From Stenopsyche tienmushanensis (Eukaryota; Arthropoda; Insecta; Trichoptera; Stenopsychidae), in NCBI GenBank assembly GCA_008973525.1, contig WACJ01000521.1:1674001-1738000 (forward strand): a stretch of 64,000 nucleotides of DNA, in the 5' to 3' direction. The translations under genes were made by a program, and so were the position numbers. Positions 32,485 to 45,146 of the stretch are shown here, in pieces. Positions within the stretch are counted from its first letter, which is position 1, and each line of letters opens with the position of its first letter. The notes beneath the pieces were generated by a model, which saw only the letters and a list, made by a program, of their open reading frames with translations, was not told the origin of the DNA and did not search any database.

Positions 32485-32760
32485 CATCAGACCGAAAAAA
32501 AGACGTGGCTCGTATGGTCTTCAGACCTGACACCACTGGATTTCTTTGTCTAAGGACGTGGAAAAGGAATTTTTACCATTATTTCCTGCATATTACAACT
32601 ACACATTAAAAAGTGATGTCGATTTAAAAGTGAAATATTAGATATTTTTTCAAAATGTTGACACTTAGGACATAGGGCCTATGTATGAAATGTAACAAAA
32701 GACTTCCTTAATCCCCAAAAAAAAAAGTTGTCCAAATTTACAAAACACCCTGTATATTTT
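32485..32760 (+). mobile_element. Mariner/Tc1-derived repeat, single-unit copy
   Basis: One SDLTPLDFFV-type unit (CAGACCTGACACCACTGG), then the AT-rich arm, GACACTTAGGACATAGGGCC and the terminus CAAAACACCCTGTAT. Same family as 1.6 and 7.6 kb but without the tandem duplication. Confidence 0.65.
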
Positions 32761-33266
32761 TTATTTCAATAGAACTATCTGAATTGCAAAATGGTGTTAG
32801 GAGGACCCGAAAGAATTCGAATAATTAGCAAAAAAAAGTTTCAAACCCCGTTTTTATTGTGTTCGGTCAAGCCATGTGGTACCCATCCTACTCCATAACA
32901 CCTATCCTATTCGTTTTGTCGATGAGCTTTAAATTATCCCTATGGAATCCCAATCTTTTTGATATCTATTAAGTATTTTAGTGCATTATGGGGTATCATA
33001 AACCAATATTGGTATTTGTAGACTGATACATGGTTTCATCATAAATATCTTTGATTGTTTTGCTGACTTTTATGGCATTTCAACCCAAAACTAAAAAAAG
33101 CAACATACAATGCCTTTGTTAGTTTCAAGCCTGGAATATTTATAAAATGACAACAAAAAAATTCTGTTGCGCCAAAATAATGTTTTACAATATTTCTGCA
33201 AAAAAATGTATAAAATTTTTAAGAGTTAAGGTTAGATTATTAAAATTTTATTTTGTACATTCGTTA
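32761..33266. other. No gene
   Basis: AT-rich DNA. AGGAGGACCCGAAAG near 32800 recurs near 51190, a short match only. Confidence 0.35.
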
Positions 33267-33592
33267 GTTTCGGACAAAAATATTATGAATATTATATGAT
33301 TACGTAAAAATATCATAAGTATGATCGGAGATGTTCACGAAAGCGCACGTTAAGAGTCACTGCCTGTGTTTTAGGATTTAGTATTCAGTTTTAGGATTCA
33401 GGCAATAGCTCCTTTCTTTTGTATCTCTAGCGGGTAGGCGAAACACTATGAAGGATCAGATAAACCAATATTCCTTTCCAAATACTGTCCTAAACACGAT
33501 ACGCTAAAAAAATCATATGATTTTAAATCTGAGTGGGGAAAAAAATGTAGAAACAAAATGTCGAGCCAGACTCGACATAGGACCGCAAAGAG
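33267..33592 (+). mobile_element. piggyBac-like MITE, copy 2
   Basis: From GTTTCGGACAAAAATATTAT to GACTCGACATAGGACCGC and AAAGAG, followed by TTAA, matching 54.0-54.33 kb almost throughout. The left terminus found at 53.94 kb is missing or replaced. A hairpin TCGAGCCAGACTCGA lies at the right tip. Confidence 0.7.
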
Positions 33593-33596
33593 TTAA

Positions 33597-33955
33597 TAGC
33601 TTATTTTTCAAAATGTTATTGATCGCTCAAGATTTTATATAAGCGGTAGTTTTTTTTATGTACATTCGTTTAATTACACTAACCATTAGAAAAATATTTT
33701 CCATATATATATATATATTAAAAATGTGTATTACTATTGAAAGCAATCCACCCTAGGGGATGATTTGATGTATGAAAATGCCAGTAGTTGGTACTTCTCT
33801 CGATCCAATTAATAGTTTGTTTGGAATCCATACATTAAAAGATTTAATCAAACATGAAAAATGCATCAAGATATGAATTGATTAACTGAGCTTTTCATAA
33901 AAATACCGCATATTGAAATAAATAATAAATGATAGATTTTATTAAGTAAATAGAA
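33597..33955. other. No gene
   Basis: AT-rich DNA with an (AT)n tract near 33703-33718. Confidence 0.35.
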
Positions 33956-33957
33956 TT

Positions 33958-34310
33958 GTACGAGGGTAGTCCAAGAAGTAGTCGATTTGACTTATATATA
34001 AAGGGATTGTTATTTTAATAATATTCAAAGCTGAGTTAGATTCGACTCTGGGGGAGTTTGCTCATTCGTTTACAATAGTAAAATATTAGGTGGCAGAATT
34101 CAAACGAAGTCGTACGAACTGCCAAGACGAACAACGCAGTCAAATGAGGTGACCACGCCAAAATTGGTGAAAAAAAATCCACAAAATGATATTGGATGAT
34201 CATCGACTAAAAGTTCGATCATCGACTGAAAATTTGCACACGAGAAAGCTGTGCGCAAGATGGGTGCCGCGTTTGCTCATTATGGAACAAAAACCGCGTT
34301 GCATTTAAAT
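33958..34310 (+). mobile_element. Mariner transposase remnant with 5' end
   Basis: Starts at a mariner-like tip (TACGAGGGTAGTCCAAGAAG). The plus strand reads AEFKRSRTNCQDEQRS, then KIHKMILDDHRLKVRS, then ENLHTRKLCARWVPRLLIME. Known for the family: the last block links the DNA-binding and catalytic domains. About 25 residues between the helix-turn-helix and this block are deleted and frames shift. No catalytic core. Closest sister in the window is at 45.6-45.99 kb. Confidence 0.82.
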
Positions 34311-35120
34311 ACTCTCGTATTTAAAATATTCGATAGCACAATGGGAAGTTGAACGTTTGATAAAATTGGAATACAAATTAGATAGAGTAAATTAAAACTG
34401 TCCTCGAAGATATAACAATTCAAAGTCTCCAAAATCAACAGAACTGTAAAGTTGTACTCGAAGAATGAAAGTTTAAGACGGCTAAAAATAGAGAGAGACA
34501 TCTTATCTAATTGAATAATTTAGATAAACCAACTAAAGTGGAAATTTTACTTCATTTCGCACTAATGGAAATTTTTCGGTACAAATTTTCAATTAAAAAG
34601 ATAAAAGGTCTATATCAAAAGGAACAATTATTTGGGAAAAAAATAGGCTTCATTTCAGTGGAACTCTTTTAGAAATATATTTTTGTTCGAGGACTGTTGT
34701 TTTTTTTTAATAACATATTGGAAAACATTGAAAGTCTAATGCTTTCAAAATGTAAATGCTTGAATGGAAAAGTATACAGTTCATTGAATAAAAAAGGATC
34801 CCTTTCAGGCGACATGCTTTGTGAACGCTGTGCTAAGTTCTTGTATCATTTTTAACGCTGAAAAGCGTTTCCATGGAATACATTTATGTAATTCAATTAA
34901 GAACGCCGAAAAAATATTTTGTCAAAATTAAAACTGTATTTGTTAGGCATCGCTTTTAGTCTGAGTCTTAATATTGATTTAACTCGAGAGCATTCGCATG
35001 GAAACACAAACGACATTTGATACAATTAAATATATATTTGCTCTCTGCTATATTTTTAAAATAAGCATTGATTTTGTAGAATAACTCAAATGATATTTAT
35101 ATATGAGGTGGATGAATGAG
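34311..35120. other. No gene
   Basis: AT-rich DNA, no repeat or coding signal recognised. Confidence 0.35.
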
Positions 35121-35123
35121 ATG

Positions 35124-35205
35124 AGTATGCTCACATATGCAGCGGGCGCACTCGAGTGATCCAAAGAGAGTATGCCCGCACATATGGCGTTCTAGGGCGT
35201 TGCTG
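35124..35205. repeat. Double-hairpin repeat
   Basis: GAGTATGCTCACATATGCAG, then CTCGAGTGATCCAAAGAGAG, then TATGCCCGCACATATGGCG. Same layout as 49.2 kb; stems partly decayed. Confidence 0.5.
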
Positions 35206-35700
35206 TATTTTGTCCTTTCCAAATGAGAAACTTTTGTTTTAGAAAGGGCGTTTATATAAACATAACTTTTTCCGATTGAAAACCACTGGTTTTTTATTAA
35301 AATTTCTTCAATATAAGCACAAACTAATAATTACTATATAAATACAGTCAACGCTTCTAGAATTCTTCTTGTATTTTTTTTTAAATATGTAATTAAACGA
35401 AAAATCTAACTCACCCTAGGAACGTGTACTCTGCAAAAATGAATTCACCAACCAAAGGGTATTAAACTCCCATATTTTTTGGCCCGTGGACCACATGTTG
35501 ATTTTTTCTGTTTTGAGTAGACCCCCTGCTTTCTTAATATTGCTTTTTTTTTAAATTCTCATCATCTTAAATATATTTTTGAAATTGACACAGTGCTATT
35601 CATTTTTGATAGGGTTTACTCATTGGCGGATTTAGCAATTGAGAGGCCCTTAGGGCGATTTAAGTTTGAAGCTTCCCTGGATCCGTATTCTGTTCAGTGG
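35206..35700. other. No gene
   Basis: AT-rich DNA, nothing recognised. Confidence 0.35.
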
Positions 35701-35714
35701 TGACGTGCAGTAGG

Positions 35715-36665
35715 AAAAAAAAATCAGTTAGCCTTGGATGTAGGAACACATCCTTCCCACGGCAAGATCTATTTCTATCTCTTTCATTGTAATAATAAAA
35801 AAAAAACCAGTTGAGATCGGACAAATAGCAACTTATTGGTATAATTGAACTCTTGACGACACAGTCCATGCATGCGCACTACTGTGCTGTCTATTTCTAG
35901 TTCCCTCGGACACAGAAGTGTCTTCCACTGCACATTGATCCTTCGAGATACACTACGCAACGAGCTTTCATGCACCTATATCTTTCACTCTGCTCCCTCC
36001 AAAAATAAGTGAGCGCAGGAAGATCAGCTATAGACTATATGCACATGTATTGGTTTGGTCATATGTAATACCTAGCCACAAAGACGAGTCGCCGTTTGAG
36101 TAGCCGAAAGCCGTTCTTCCCTGTATGCACTAGCCTGTTGAAAATAGCGGTATCGCCTTTTGCACATGGTCCACTTTTTTTCCTGTAGGAGGGGAATCTT
36201 GCACAAGACGCCCTGGGTTTAATCGCAGGGTAGTTTCAGATTCTTACTAACTAAACCCCTCCCTTGTCCTTCTCTGCCCCCCCCTGGTATTGTTATCCAC
36301 ATTCCTTCAAGAGGACAGGTAGTCTAACCTCAAGTAATTGGCCCTATTCTAGTGTTGGAAAGCCGCTCCACTCCTTTCTCTCACACTGCCCTCTTTGGCG
36401 CTCAGAATTTCTTCAATGTAATCGCGCCAAAGATCCCAGCCTGCCGTTGGACCCTTGCCAGCTTCTTTCTGTGCACATAGTCCATCTGCTCCTTCTGTAT
36501 TCGGCAGTTGCACATTTCACTTTACGCAGTACAGGTTAAGCTGCGTACCTAACTCATGTTAGCTGAGCTACCCCAACAGTGTTTCATAGGCATCCCACAC
36601 GTACAAACCCACAGGCATAGGCCCCAAATAAGGGGGGTTCCCCCCTCTTCTCTGGAGTTTAATGG
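35715..36665. repeat. Composite repeat, copy 2
   Basis: Opens with an LTR-like block (TTAGCCTTGGATGTAGGAAC, resembling family A in reverse), then GTTGAGATCGGACAAATAGC and CTCTTGACGACACAG, GCCGTTCTTCCCTGTATGCA, a hairpin CCCTGGGTTTAATCGCAGGG, CCTATTCTAGTGTTGG, and GTTGGACCCTTGCCAGCTTC, ending TTTAATGGGCTTGCAC. Its outer blocks match 26.44-27.55 kb, its middle blocks match 59.4-59.9 kb. Unidentified. Confidence 0.55.
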
Positions 36666-38510
36666 GCTTGCACTTAACAGTGATACATCTATCCGAAATA
36701 AAGAAAAAAGTTAAGATGAGAGTATTCTCATTAGCACCAGACGTCCATCTTCATCCCACCGCTCGGTTTCATCACGACCCGATGGCATAACGAACCCGCG
36801 TGCAAGTTCGGTATCTTGCATAACATATGGGGGCGACTCCTCGTTGCAGGATCCAATATCATGAACTCCCATTCATATCTCATGCATCCCCATTTTTTTC
36901 TCTAACATGGACCTCTTGCAATTCAACGTAGTAGCGTTTTGAGTTGACCCAGAAAAAAAATCACGTACTTGCTTAGACTAAATAATAGATGTAGCTGATA
37001 TCGCCGTATAAGATTTTCATATTATAATTGATAGTCCTGCCCTTGGATAGATAAGATCGTGGTCATGCATGGTCTATGGTCTAATGAATGCCTACTGTAT
37101 TGATTTTCTACAGCCGAGCGTGAAGATAGAAAGACGTCCGATTTTTTCTGGAAATTTAAATATAAATACTAGAAAGTAATACGGCTCCAATTTTATACGT
37201 TGCTTATTTTGCTTTATTGCCCGTGAGTTTTTTTTGCCCATGTTGCTCTCATTGTTTCTTCGAGCGCAAACAAAAACTCTATTCGATTTTATACAAAACA
37301 AGGCTCCAGCGCTCGAGTGTCGCCATTCTTTGTTTTATTGCGCCTTGAAAAATGTACGAAAATTTGTATATTTACAACGGCCTACTTTTAATTCTCGCTT
37401 AGAGAGAAAATGCGAATTTATGGCTTAAGCAAAAATAATTCGTATAAAATGAGCCAACACCGAGGAGTTTTTTTATTATCAAATTATCTGTAGTCGGTAG
37501 ACGTGTAGAGCGTAAATATCGCAATTTTCAGCATGCAGAGGTGATAAGGGAACGAATTTATTTTCTTCAGCAGCCCAAATTATGTTTTACAACCCACGCT
37601 GAAAAGTTTCCTTCGCATAAATGATATAATGTTTATGTTTGTGTTTTATGCCCATCCTACGAGCCGAGCAAATCGACGACTACTTACGCCTGCATCGAGG
37701 CGTTTCATGACCAAACTTTCATGACTTTTGGGGAAAAGGGAGTTAATATATTGCGTTACCTGCGCTACCCCTTTGACAGAAAAGCTCCGTATTGGAAACC
37801 GTAGATGGAAGGCCTTTGAGGTGCATCCAACTACCCCCGCCATTAAGAGAAATTCTCACGAGGAAAATTTTCAAATCATCCCCAACTTGCAAGCTTGGCA
37901 TTTTCATTTCTCAAGTAATTCTGGAAAGAGACATCCAGATTGGATTTGAAAATCCTCGGAGACTTTGAGCAAATACTCTATAGAGGGGTAAACGTATAAA
38001 TGAGTTCTAAATACAATAAAGCCTGCCACCCTCTGAACGTTGCAAATTCTTCCATCTTTAACTAAGAGAACTTATACCCAAATTTAATGAACCAATTTTT
38101 TTAATGTTGAACTGAATATATTTCTACGTCTATTCATTGTCGACTATAATTTAATTAAGTGATGCCATTATCTTCTATTTTAGTCCATTTTATTATCCCT
38201 TCTTTGAGGTACCTAATCACTCAATTTCCGTTAGTGGTCTTTTATCTTTTAGCGTCTCTAATTAAGTATAATGGTGACACAATCTTTGTTTAAATGTTGT
38301 TTGATGGGATTCAATTGTCAACTATTTTTTTCTTTTATCGCTGCATCGAACAATACAAAATAAAATAAAGGGAGGATTTTCTTCTCTGTAAATCTGTAAA
38401 TATTGTTGCAAACGATTCAAAATAACGAGACCTGCTCCATTTATAAAATGATAATGGATGACCGTTAATTAAAAATGCACGAGCTAGCAGATATAGTATA
38501 TTGACTAAAA
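36666..38510. other. No gene; unique-looking
   Basis: 37090-37960 is complex, non-repetitive DNA with several short open frames on both strands (for example 37728-37949, 73 codons) and no known motif. CATGACTTTTGGGG near 37718 equals part of the mariner tip at 27980 but has no partner. Confidence 0.35.
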
Positions 38511-38514
38511 AATT

Positions 38515-38605
38515 ACATATGATAAAGTTGTGCGCAAGATGGATGCCGCGTTTGCTCACAAACGAAAAAAAAACAACATTGTAAAGATGTTTCAATTTAG
38601 TATTT
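38515..38605 (+). mobile_element. Mariner transposase scrap
   Basis: KLCARWMPRLLT-type reading (AAGTTGTGCGCAAGATGG), the same block as at 34.23 kb, cut off after about 25 codons. Confidence 0.6.
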
Positions 38606-38639
38606 GGCGATGTTTCTTGAGATTAGTATGTAGAGTGTA

Positions 38640-39712
38640 TTTGTACCATGCATTCCATGCCCTAGTATCTGTTAACATTGAAGGTACCATGTTGCTAGGG
38701 GAGAGCGAGCTGATTCCCAGCACCTTCCGTAGGATGTCCCTTTCGGTGCTCCATGCAGGGCAGATAAATGGTGGTCACGGAGTGGTGACACACCGGGCCG
38801 GTCTCTTTGCCTACTTTGTATAGGTAGCTATCAAAAAAGTCGTGCCTGGTGAGGACCTGGATCAAGTGGTAGCACACTAGGCCGTGCTTTTTGGTTACCC
38901 AGGTTCTCAGGTTCGATATTAGCTCGTGCGTCTACCGACCTTTAGCAGAATTGTCCAATCGGGACTGCCACGCCACTGTGGTGCATTGCTTAGCGTTATT
39001 CTTGTCTTCGTCTTTCTTTATTGTCTGTGTAATCGAGCAGGTCGATTGGCGGTGTGGCAGTCAGTGCCAGGACGGCGTCTTCCGATACTGTGCAAAATGC
39101 AGCAGCCACTCTGATTGGGCTCCTTCTCTGGACTCTGACCATGTTGAGCCTGGCCCTTTCAATTTGTAGCGCCTTGGCCCATATCGGCGCGCCGTACAAT
39201 AGTACCGAGTGCACTACCTCGTTGTAGAGTCGCCTCCTGTTTGTTTATGGGCCATCAATGTTGGACATCAACCTGGCCAGATTTGTCGCAATGTTGGTTG
39301 CCTTCGTTGCCGCCTTCTCGGTGTGGGTGACGAATCGGAGCTTGTCATCAATCTCCCCCCCCCCCCCAAGTACCAAATTGATCTTGAGTATTTAATCTCG
39401 CAAATCCTGATCCTCAGGGGTGGGGGCGCAAGCTTCCTACGTCTTGCGAAAAAGGGTTTTTTTGGACAGCGAGCTCCAGACCAGCTCCTGTCAGCCACTT
39501 CTTGGCCTTTCTCAGCGCGTCCTCATAGGTCGTTCGTAGGATCTCCGTGTATTTAGCTCTCTACCATTCTGGTGGGGTATGGTGGGGTGTCAATTTCCTT
39601 CAAGGCTCTGAGGATCAGGTGCCATCTCGCCGAGTTGAAGGCATTCTTAACGTCTAGCGCAATTATTATCGTGTGTCTACTTCCTTCTGCCTTCTGGCTT
39701 CTTTGTTAAATC
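38640..39712 (-). mobile_element. R1-clade non-LTR retrotransposon remnant, copy 2
   Basis: Minus strand, from the right: TIIIALDVKNAFNSARWHLI (RT palm motif A, the first catalytic Asp), RALKEIDTPP, then after a deletion RRKLAPPPLRIRICEIKYS (thumb), HSVLLYGAPIWAKALQIERA, RLNMVRVQRRSPIRVAAAF, TVSEDAVLALTATPPIDLL, and HLIQVLTRHDFFDSYLYKVG next to a decayed zinc knuckle CHHSV. More complete than copy 1 around motif A, but also lacking YxDD. Frames change several times. A poly-C tract at 39355-39367 lies within the thumb region. Confidence 0.88.
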
Positions 39713-39800
39713 TAGTCTTTCTGGGACAATCCTCTTAGATATTGTATAATAACCCTTAGCCTTATTAGTTATAGCCCTGCCCAATTTTAATAATTAGTAT
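39713..39800. other. Spacer
   Basis: No feature seen between the R1 remnant and the next repeat. Confidence 0.3.
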
Positions 39801-39804
39801 TCAA

Positions 39805-40200
39805 TTTTTATGCAGTGTTAATGCATGTGTAAGGGATTAAAAAGGGCTTATCCTGGTTGACACGATTTTAACCATCTAAAATTTAGAAAATAAAAAAGAT
39901 TCTTAATTATTTAAAATTTCGATATAGTTCCTACTGCAATGAAAAAAAAAATCACAAAATCGCGACTCAAAAAAGTTATTTTTTGATTTTATTTTTTTTA
40001 ATTTTAATTTATTTAAAAATAGTTGAAAGTATGTTTTTGACATAAATATGGTAAGAACGATAGAAAACTGTATAAAAAAGGTCCATACCAAATTTAAAGT
40101 AAATCCATTAATTAAAACTTGCGATATTATGTCAACCGTGTTGAAAAAAGTAGTTTCGAGAAAAACTCGTTCAAAGATTTCATTCATTTATACCCACAAA
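39805..40200 (+). repeat. AT-rich interspersed repeat family W, copy 2
   Basis: AAATATGGTAAGAACGATAG, GATATTATGTCAACCGTGTT and GAAAAAAGTAGTTTCGAG in order, as at 30.0, 51.8 and 55.7 kb. Confidence 0.65.
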
Positions 40201-41638
40201 GAACGATCTTATCCTAATATGACGCTCAGGTGGTATCACATTTGGATGACCCTATATGATTAAAGTTTCCGATCATTTATTTTGTCACAGTCCTCATTTC
40301 AGAGGATTTATTCCCCACAAGATATTCCCTTGGGCTAGGGTAGTTTTTAATGTAGTAATTTCTCATTGCCTCCTACACATAAATACATTATTATAATATG
40401 CAATTTAATGTAGAATTTTCTAATAACATTAATACAGTGAATAAATGGCGTTTGTGATATAAATGGGGCATTCTTTTAACGACTCATTAAGTTCATTAAG
40501 AAAACATCCCACTGGTTGTTTTGCTAATAACGAATCATCATTAATCCGGAATTAATTAATTATGAAGGCATTAATTTAGCCCATACGGAGAAAACCATCT
40601 TAATAAAATTAATGGAACATATCAATAATGTCACGTTTGTACGAACAATATTATTTGATCGCGATATCAATGTTATTATATCTACAATAAGATTTTGAAA
40701 TCGATTCCGAGCCACATAATAGATCTATTTTGAATGGCTTTATACGACTTTAATACAATATTGAATGAAAACCCATTTTATCAGGGTTGTTCGCAGATCT
40801 TATTGATATGAAGGGCTTATTAAAACGTGTATGGGTGCCTCTATTAAAGATTTATTTAAAAAATATATATCCATTTATTCAAAATTGAATCTTGTTTATT
40901 CGTGCAGTATAAAGTGGGTTGTTGACGCATTCTGTGCCATTGCCTGTATCTAAAGAATTAGGCTATTTTTTGTAGTTATTTTCAACCCTTAATGCTGCCC
41001 GAAAGGAATTAGAGCGTATATATTTTTTGTAGCTGAATAATGCTTGTTCGCCGAAGAATGAGAAGATAAAAATAGCTAAACATACATACCGAATTTAGAG
41101 AAGGATCTGATCCCTTTTCGCTTCCTTCCTACGTATATGGGAAAGGATTGTTTGAAAGAAACATTATATTCACGTTTGCTTTTCTTTTAAATGTGAACGA
41201 CTTCCACGACCACTTTGAGTGGGCAGATTTGAATTTAAAATGAAAATTATGTCAGTTTATTCAATAATAAATTTAATTCAATGGTAGAGATTCCAAAACA
41301 TAGCTTGAGAAATGTACTAAATGAAAGAATATGTGAAAGAGTTTCGACTTACGCAGAAAAGGATGTGCACGAACGGAAACGGAAACGAGTAGAAAAGAGG
41401 AAACTCGGTCACTGTCCTTAATGGTCGTAGAAACATGTTAAGCCTAACGCGAGATTCGCAGCCCTTAAAAGAGATCAGGATTTCTACCAAAAATATATGT
41501 GCTCGAATAGGGTTTTGGCAGTGTCTAAATCTACAAATTCGGTTTATTTTGATAAATTAAATCAATTTGTCATTTATTTTTCTACAGGATAATATTCTGA
41601 AGTTGTACTATAATTATAGTACATTAAATAAGGCATTG
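40201..41638. other. No gene
   Basis: AT-rich DNA. TACTATAATTATAGTA near 41607 is a perfect 16-bp palindrome. Nothing else recognised. Confidence 0.35.
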
Positions 41639-41639
41639 A

Positions 41640-41800
41640 ATAGCTGCTTTTTACGCAAAAACTCGGCTTTATTGCTGTGAAACTTCGTCAAACACTCGAT
41701 AGAAACATCCTCACTACGCTGTTTTTTTAATTGTGAGCAAACGCGGCACCCATCTGGAGCACAGCTTTCTCGTGTGCAAATTTTCAATCAATATACAATA
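41640..41800 (-). mobile_element. Mariner transposase fragment
   Basis: Minus strand: the RKLCARWVPRLL block (ATGGGTGCCGCGTTTGCTCA), then SIECLTKFHSNKAEFLRK, which precedes the first catalytic Asp in mariner transposases. Ends there. Confidence 0.7.
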
Positions 41801-41844
41801 AATTAAGAAGTTAATTATGATATACCTATATTATTTGAGAAAGT

Positions 41845-42060
41845 GCAAACAATAAGTTGGCAAAGTTTTATCGCAATCGAATGAACGGTATGGCAGCGCA
41901 TTAATTACGGACAAACAAACAAACAAACATTAATTTTTATATATTAAACTACGCCTATGCTACTCGCGAAATCCTTAGCAATAAGTGAACAAAGTTTTAT
42001 CGCAATCCGATGAACGGTATGTCAGTGCATTTCGAACGAACAAACCCCAATTCATTTTTA
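41845..42060 (+). repeat. Modular repeat, module 3 as a dimer
   Basis: Two units with AAAGTTTTATCGCAATC and GATGAACGGTATG about 125 bp apart, with a CAAA short tandem run between them. Reverse of the 24.3 kb dimer. Confidence 0.6.
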
Positions 42061-42595
42061 TATATTAGATTTGTGCAGTCATCAACAAATTTTGTTCGAA
42101 ACTTGTTTGTCACTAGAATATCGTATCTTGAAAACATTTCTGGTTGAAAAAGGATGAATGCTTTTAGAAAACAATATTTATAAATATGATTATCAGGGTC
42201 TTAAATTTACCATCAAATTGTAATAACTGGTAAAAGGTACAAATATCTCTCATTAAATCAAGAGTCTTAAAATGAAGGAATTTACATAAAAATTAGATTT
42301 AAATATTAATATTTAAGTACTAGTTCATCTTTAAAAATATACTGAAAAAGGAAAGCTTCGGATCTCAAAAAGTTGTTGGCTTACCGCATACTTCAAGGAA
42401 TTCAAGAAACATATGCTTATCCTCTTTAATACACAGGTTTACTTTTATACGGTATGTAGAAATCGTGATTGAAATGAGTCTAAGCTCTATTAAAATTCTG
42501 CGTAATAATGAAATCATACAAAGAAAACGCGCAATGTCAGAATTGGGCCCAGACTGGAAAATCCATGGGTCCAGGATGGCTTTATAATAATTTTT
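42061..42595. other. No gene
   Basis: AT-rich DNA, nothing recognised. Confidence 0.35.
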
Positions 42596-42790
42596 GGAAT
42601 GAATTCGTCAGGGTTTCAATTGCACGTCCCTTGATAAAGAAATCTATTGGTGTCAGGTCTGGAGACAGTGCGAGCCATGGTATAGGTCATGACTCTGGAC
42701 AAATTAATCCATTGGTGTCAGATCCAGAGACCATGCAAGCTACGAAATATTGCTGCCAAAAAAATTAGTGTACATAACAGAGGTGCCAAC
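42596..42790 (-). mobile_element. Mariner/Tc1-derived repeat with 65-bp tandem unit (copy 3)
   Basis: ATTGGTGTCAG occurs at 42646 and 42711, a 65-bp period; reverse strand reads as the SPDLTPLDFF unit. Faces the related arm at 43.35 kb. Confidence 0.65.
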
Positions 42791-43330
42791 AAAATATCCT
42801 AGTTGTTAGTTTTTTGTTTAATTTCAACGCCTTTTTATTGAAATTATTTTTTTCAAGCTCATGGAAGTACTCCCACACGTCCTAGATGAACATTCTTTAT
42901 GAAATTTGGTAGACATGTGGATAATAATTGTCTTCATTGTACAGACTACAATTATTTAAAAATATTCAAAACTGTTTATTTAATTAACAAAAAACTACAA
43001 AAAATTTGGAAAAAAACACAAACTTTTCTTCGATTGCTCACTATTTTTTTAATTTTCAATATATCTTTTTAATTGTAGTCTAAGCTATACGCAATATTAT
43101 ACAAAGTAAAAATATGTTTAATATTTTTGCTGAAAATCTCCTGTTCAGGACTTAAGACTTCCACGGTAAAGAATGTCATCGCTTGCTCACCGTCATACGT
43201 GGCTCCTCCCACTCCCACTATCATCCTTTGTCAAACTTTAAAAAATATTTTTATATTCAATAAAGATAGCTTAGTCAACATACTAAATATCAATATTCGA
43301 TATTTAATATTTTTTGCATAAAAAAATGTT
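42791..43330. other. AT-rich spacer between two facing arms
   Basis: AT-rich DNA between the minus-strand tandem-unit copy and the plus-strand arm; no coding content. Confidence 0.35.
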
Positions 43331-43334
43331 AAAA

Positions 43335-43590
43335 AATCGATCACTCATTTCTCATTTGTTTGCACATTTTATTTGACTTTAGAAGTTCAGACGTATTTTT
43401 TTTCTAACCAATTTTATAAAATAATGATTTATTTAGATCAAAAAATTATTGCAAAATACAAAAACATTTATTTTGTGCTATTCTGTCTACAGATTAAAAA
43501 GTTATGACGTTTATGTCTACAGATACTTAAAACATAGAGTCTGTATGTGAAACAGATTCCTCTAATAACCAAAAAAAATAATAAAAAGGA
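43335..43590 (+). mobile_element. Mariner/Tc1-derived repeat arm
   Basis: CATTTGTTTGCACATTTTAT, ATAATGATTTATTTAGATCA and CTTAAAACATAGAGTCTG match the arm and terminus at 1.76-1.95 and 7.9-8.05 kb. Confidence 0.6.
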
Positions 43591-44680
43591 TATAAAAAAA
43601 TGTCTGCTATAAATTGCAGTCTGCTGTTAAACATAATTTTCATGTCAGAAATGTGTACATATTTTTTTGGATCGTTTATGTCCAAAGAAAGAGATATTGT
43701 TAAGTCGCTCGTAAAGAATATAGATGTAATTGTAAACCCCATGGAAGCCATTGAGAAATGTTAAGGGGGGTGTTTAATAAATTTAGAAGCATTCAATTTC
43801 GGTTTACCTGTTAGGTAATCTGTCCAAAAAAGGATAAGAGACGGACCATTATCATGGTCAAGGAAGAGAAGAAAAATAAATAAAATTCTCCCTTGTTACA
43901 CGGGATACATTTCACGTGACATTAATATGTTTGATGAGGGTGCGTTTGTCTCTGAAATATTGCGTGTGGAGACCGGACGTCCGCTTCCCCATCAAAAGTT
44001 CCCTATTTTTAAAGAAAAAAAGGACTAAAGTGGATGGCATCCATCTTTTATTAAAGAGGACCTGAAAATAGCTCTTTATGCTCGCGCCCGGGGGCGAACT
44101 CTTTATGCAGTATACCATTATGCCGCAGCAGAATGAAAAGAAAGTATTGTTATACTTAATATAATATTATTTCGAGAACTGAGCTTGCACAAAGTTGATT
44201 AAATTCGTTTTATCTCTCCCGCGAAAAGATTGGGGGTGAAACTATTTTTGGAAAATATTTGGGGAAACTCGCGGTAATTTTTCGCGAGCTTCCGAGCTTG
44301 AATTTCAATGAGGTTTTTTTTAGGAGCGCCTCTGCACAAACTTTTCGCATTCTCCCCGAAACAAAAACGCAAAGAAAAAGCGCAGATAGTTACGAGAATA
44401 TTTCACATATTGCAATTTTCCGCCTTTATCGCGGTTTGAATACAAAATGTGGGTTATTTTGATCGCGTGTGGTTGTTGCATTGGAGTGAATAAAAGCACG
44501 TATTTTCCATATGGAAACTTTGCTAATTGGAATTAAATATTCCACGACTTCCATAATTGATATATTTAAAATTATTATCGGATAGAAGTCCTTTCAAGCC
44601 CCGTTCAAGGATAAGACCTCAGATATGCCATCTAATTCATGTATTATACTCTTTGATATATGCAAGACATTGGAGGATTT
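43591..44680. other. No gene; unique-looking
   Basis: Non-repetitive, mixed composition at 44200-44580. Nothing recognised. Confidence 0.35.
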
Positions 44681-44780
44681 TGACCTGTATAATGATTCAA
44701 CTGAAAAGGGTTTCTTAGAGTATCGAGAGTTGAATTCAACCCTATTTCGCATGTGGTGTTGCCTCCTATTTGATAGGGTC
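44680..44780. repeat. Repeat block shared with 22.2 kb
   Basis: GATTCAACTGAAAAGGGTTT and TATCGAGAGTTGAATTC match the left part of the 22205-22450 block. Confidence 0.35.
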
Positions 44781-44844
44781 GATTTTCTTCACTCTTAATT
44801 GATACATATTTTACAGAAAAGGTCGGAAAAACTGTTTTCACTAT

Positions 44845-44880
44845 CTTCACTTAAGCACCAGCGACTCACTGGTGAGTCAC
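44845..44880. mobile_element. piggyBac-like terminal sequence
   Basis: TTAAGCACCAGCGACTCACT then GGTGAGTC matches the left end of the 53.94 kb MITE (TTAAGCGCCAGCGACTCATC). Lone end. Confidence 0.45.
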
Positions 44881-45140
44881 TATGTTTTTTTCATAGAAAA
44901 ACAAATAATATTTAATACCTAAAAATTATTGTGATTAGAACACATATTGTTGAATCTAATTTATTTTGGGATTAATTTGAATAAAGCCTAGAAGCGGGGA
45001 CACTGCAATTTCCCCCCCCCCCTCATATTTTTAATACACCTGCACATAAGACGCCTGTCATTTTATCGCAAATTGATCACGCGATGCGCTTTAAAAATGA
45101 AGGTATTTGTCTATTTTATGCTATTGATTATCTTCTCCCA
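44881..45140. other. No gene
   Basis: AT-rich DNA with a poly-C tract at 45012-45022. Confidence 0.35.
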
Positions 45141-45146
45141 TTTTAT

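Noticed and set aside
37705..37740. CATGACTTTTGGGG as a second mariner tip
   Set aside because: Only 14 bases match, with no partner end or TA duplication.
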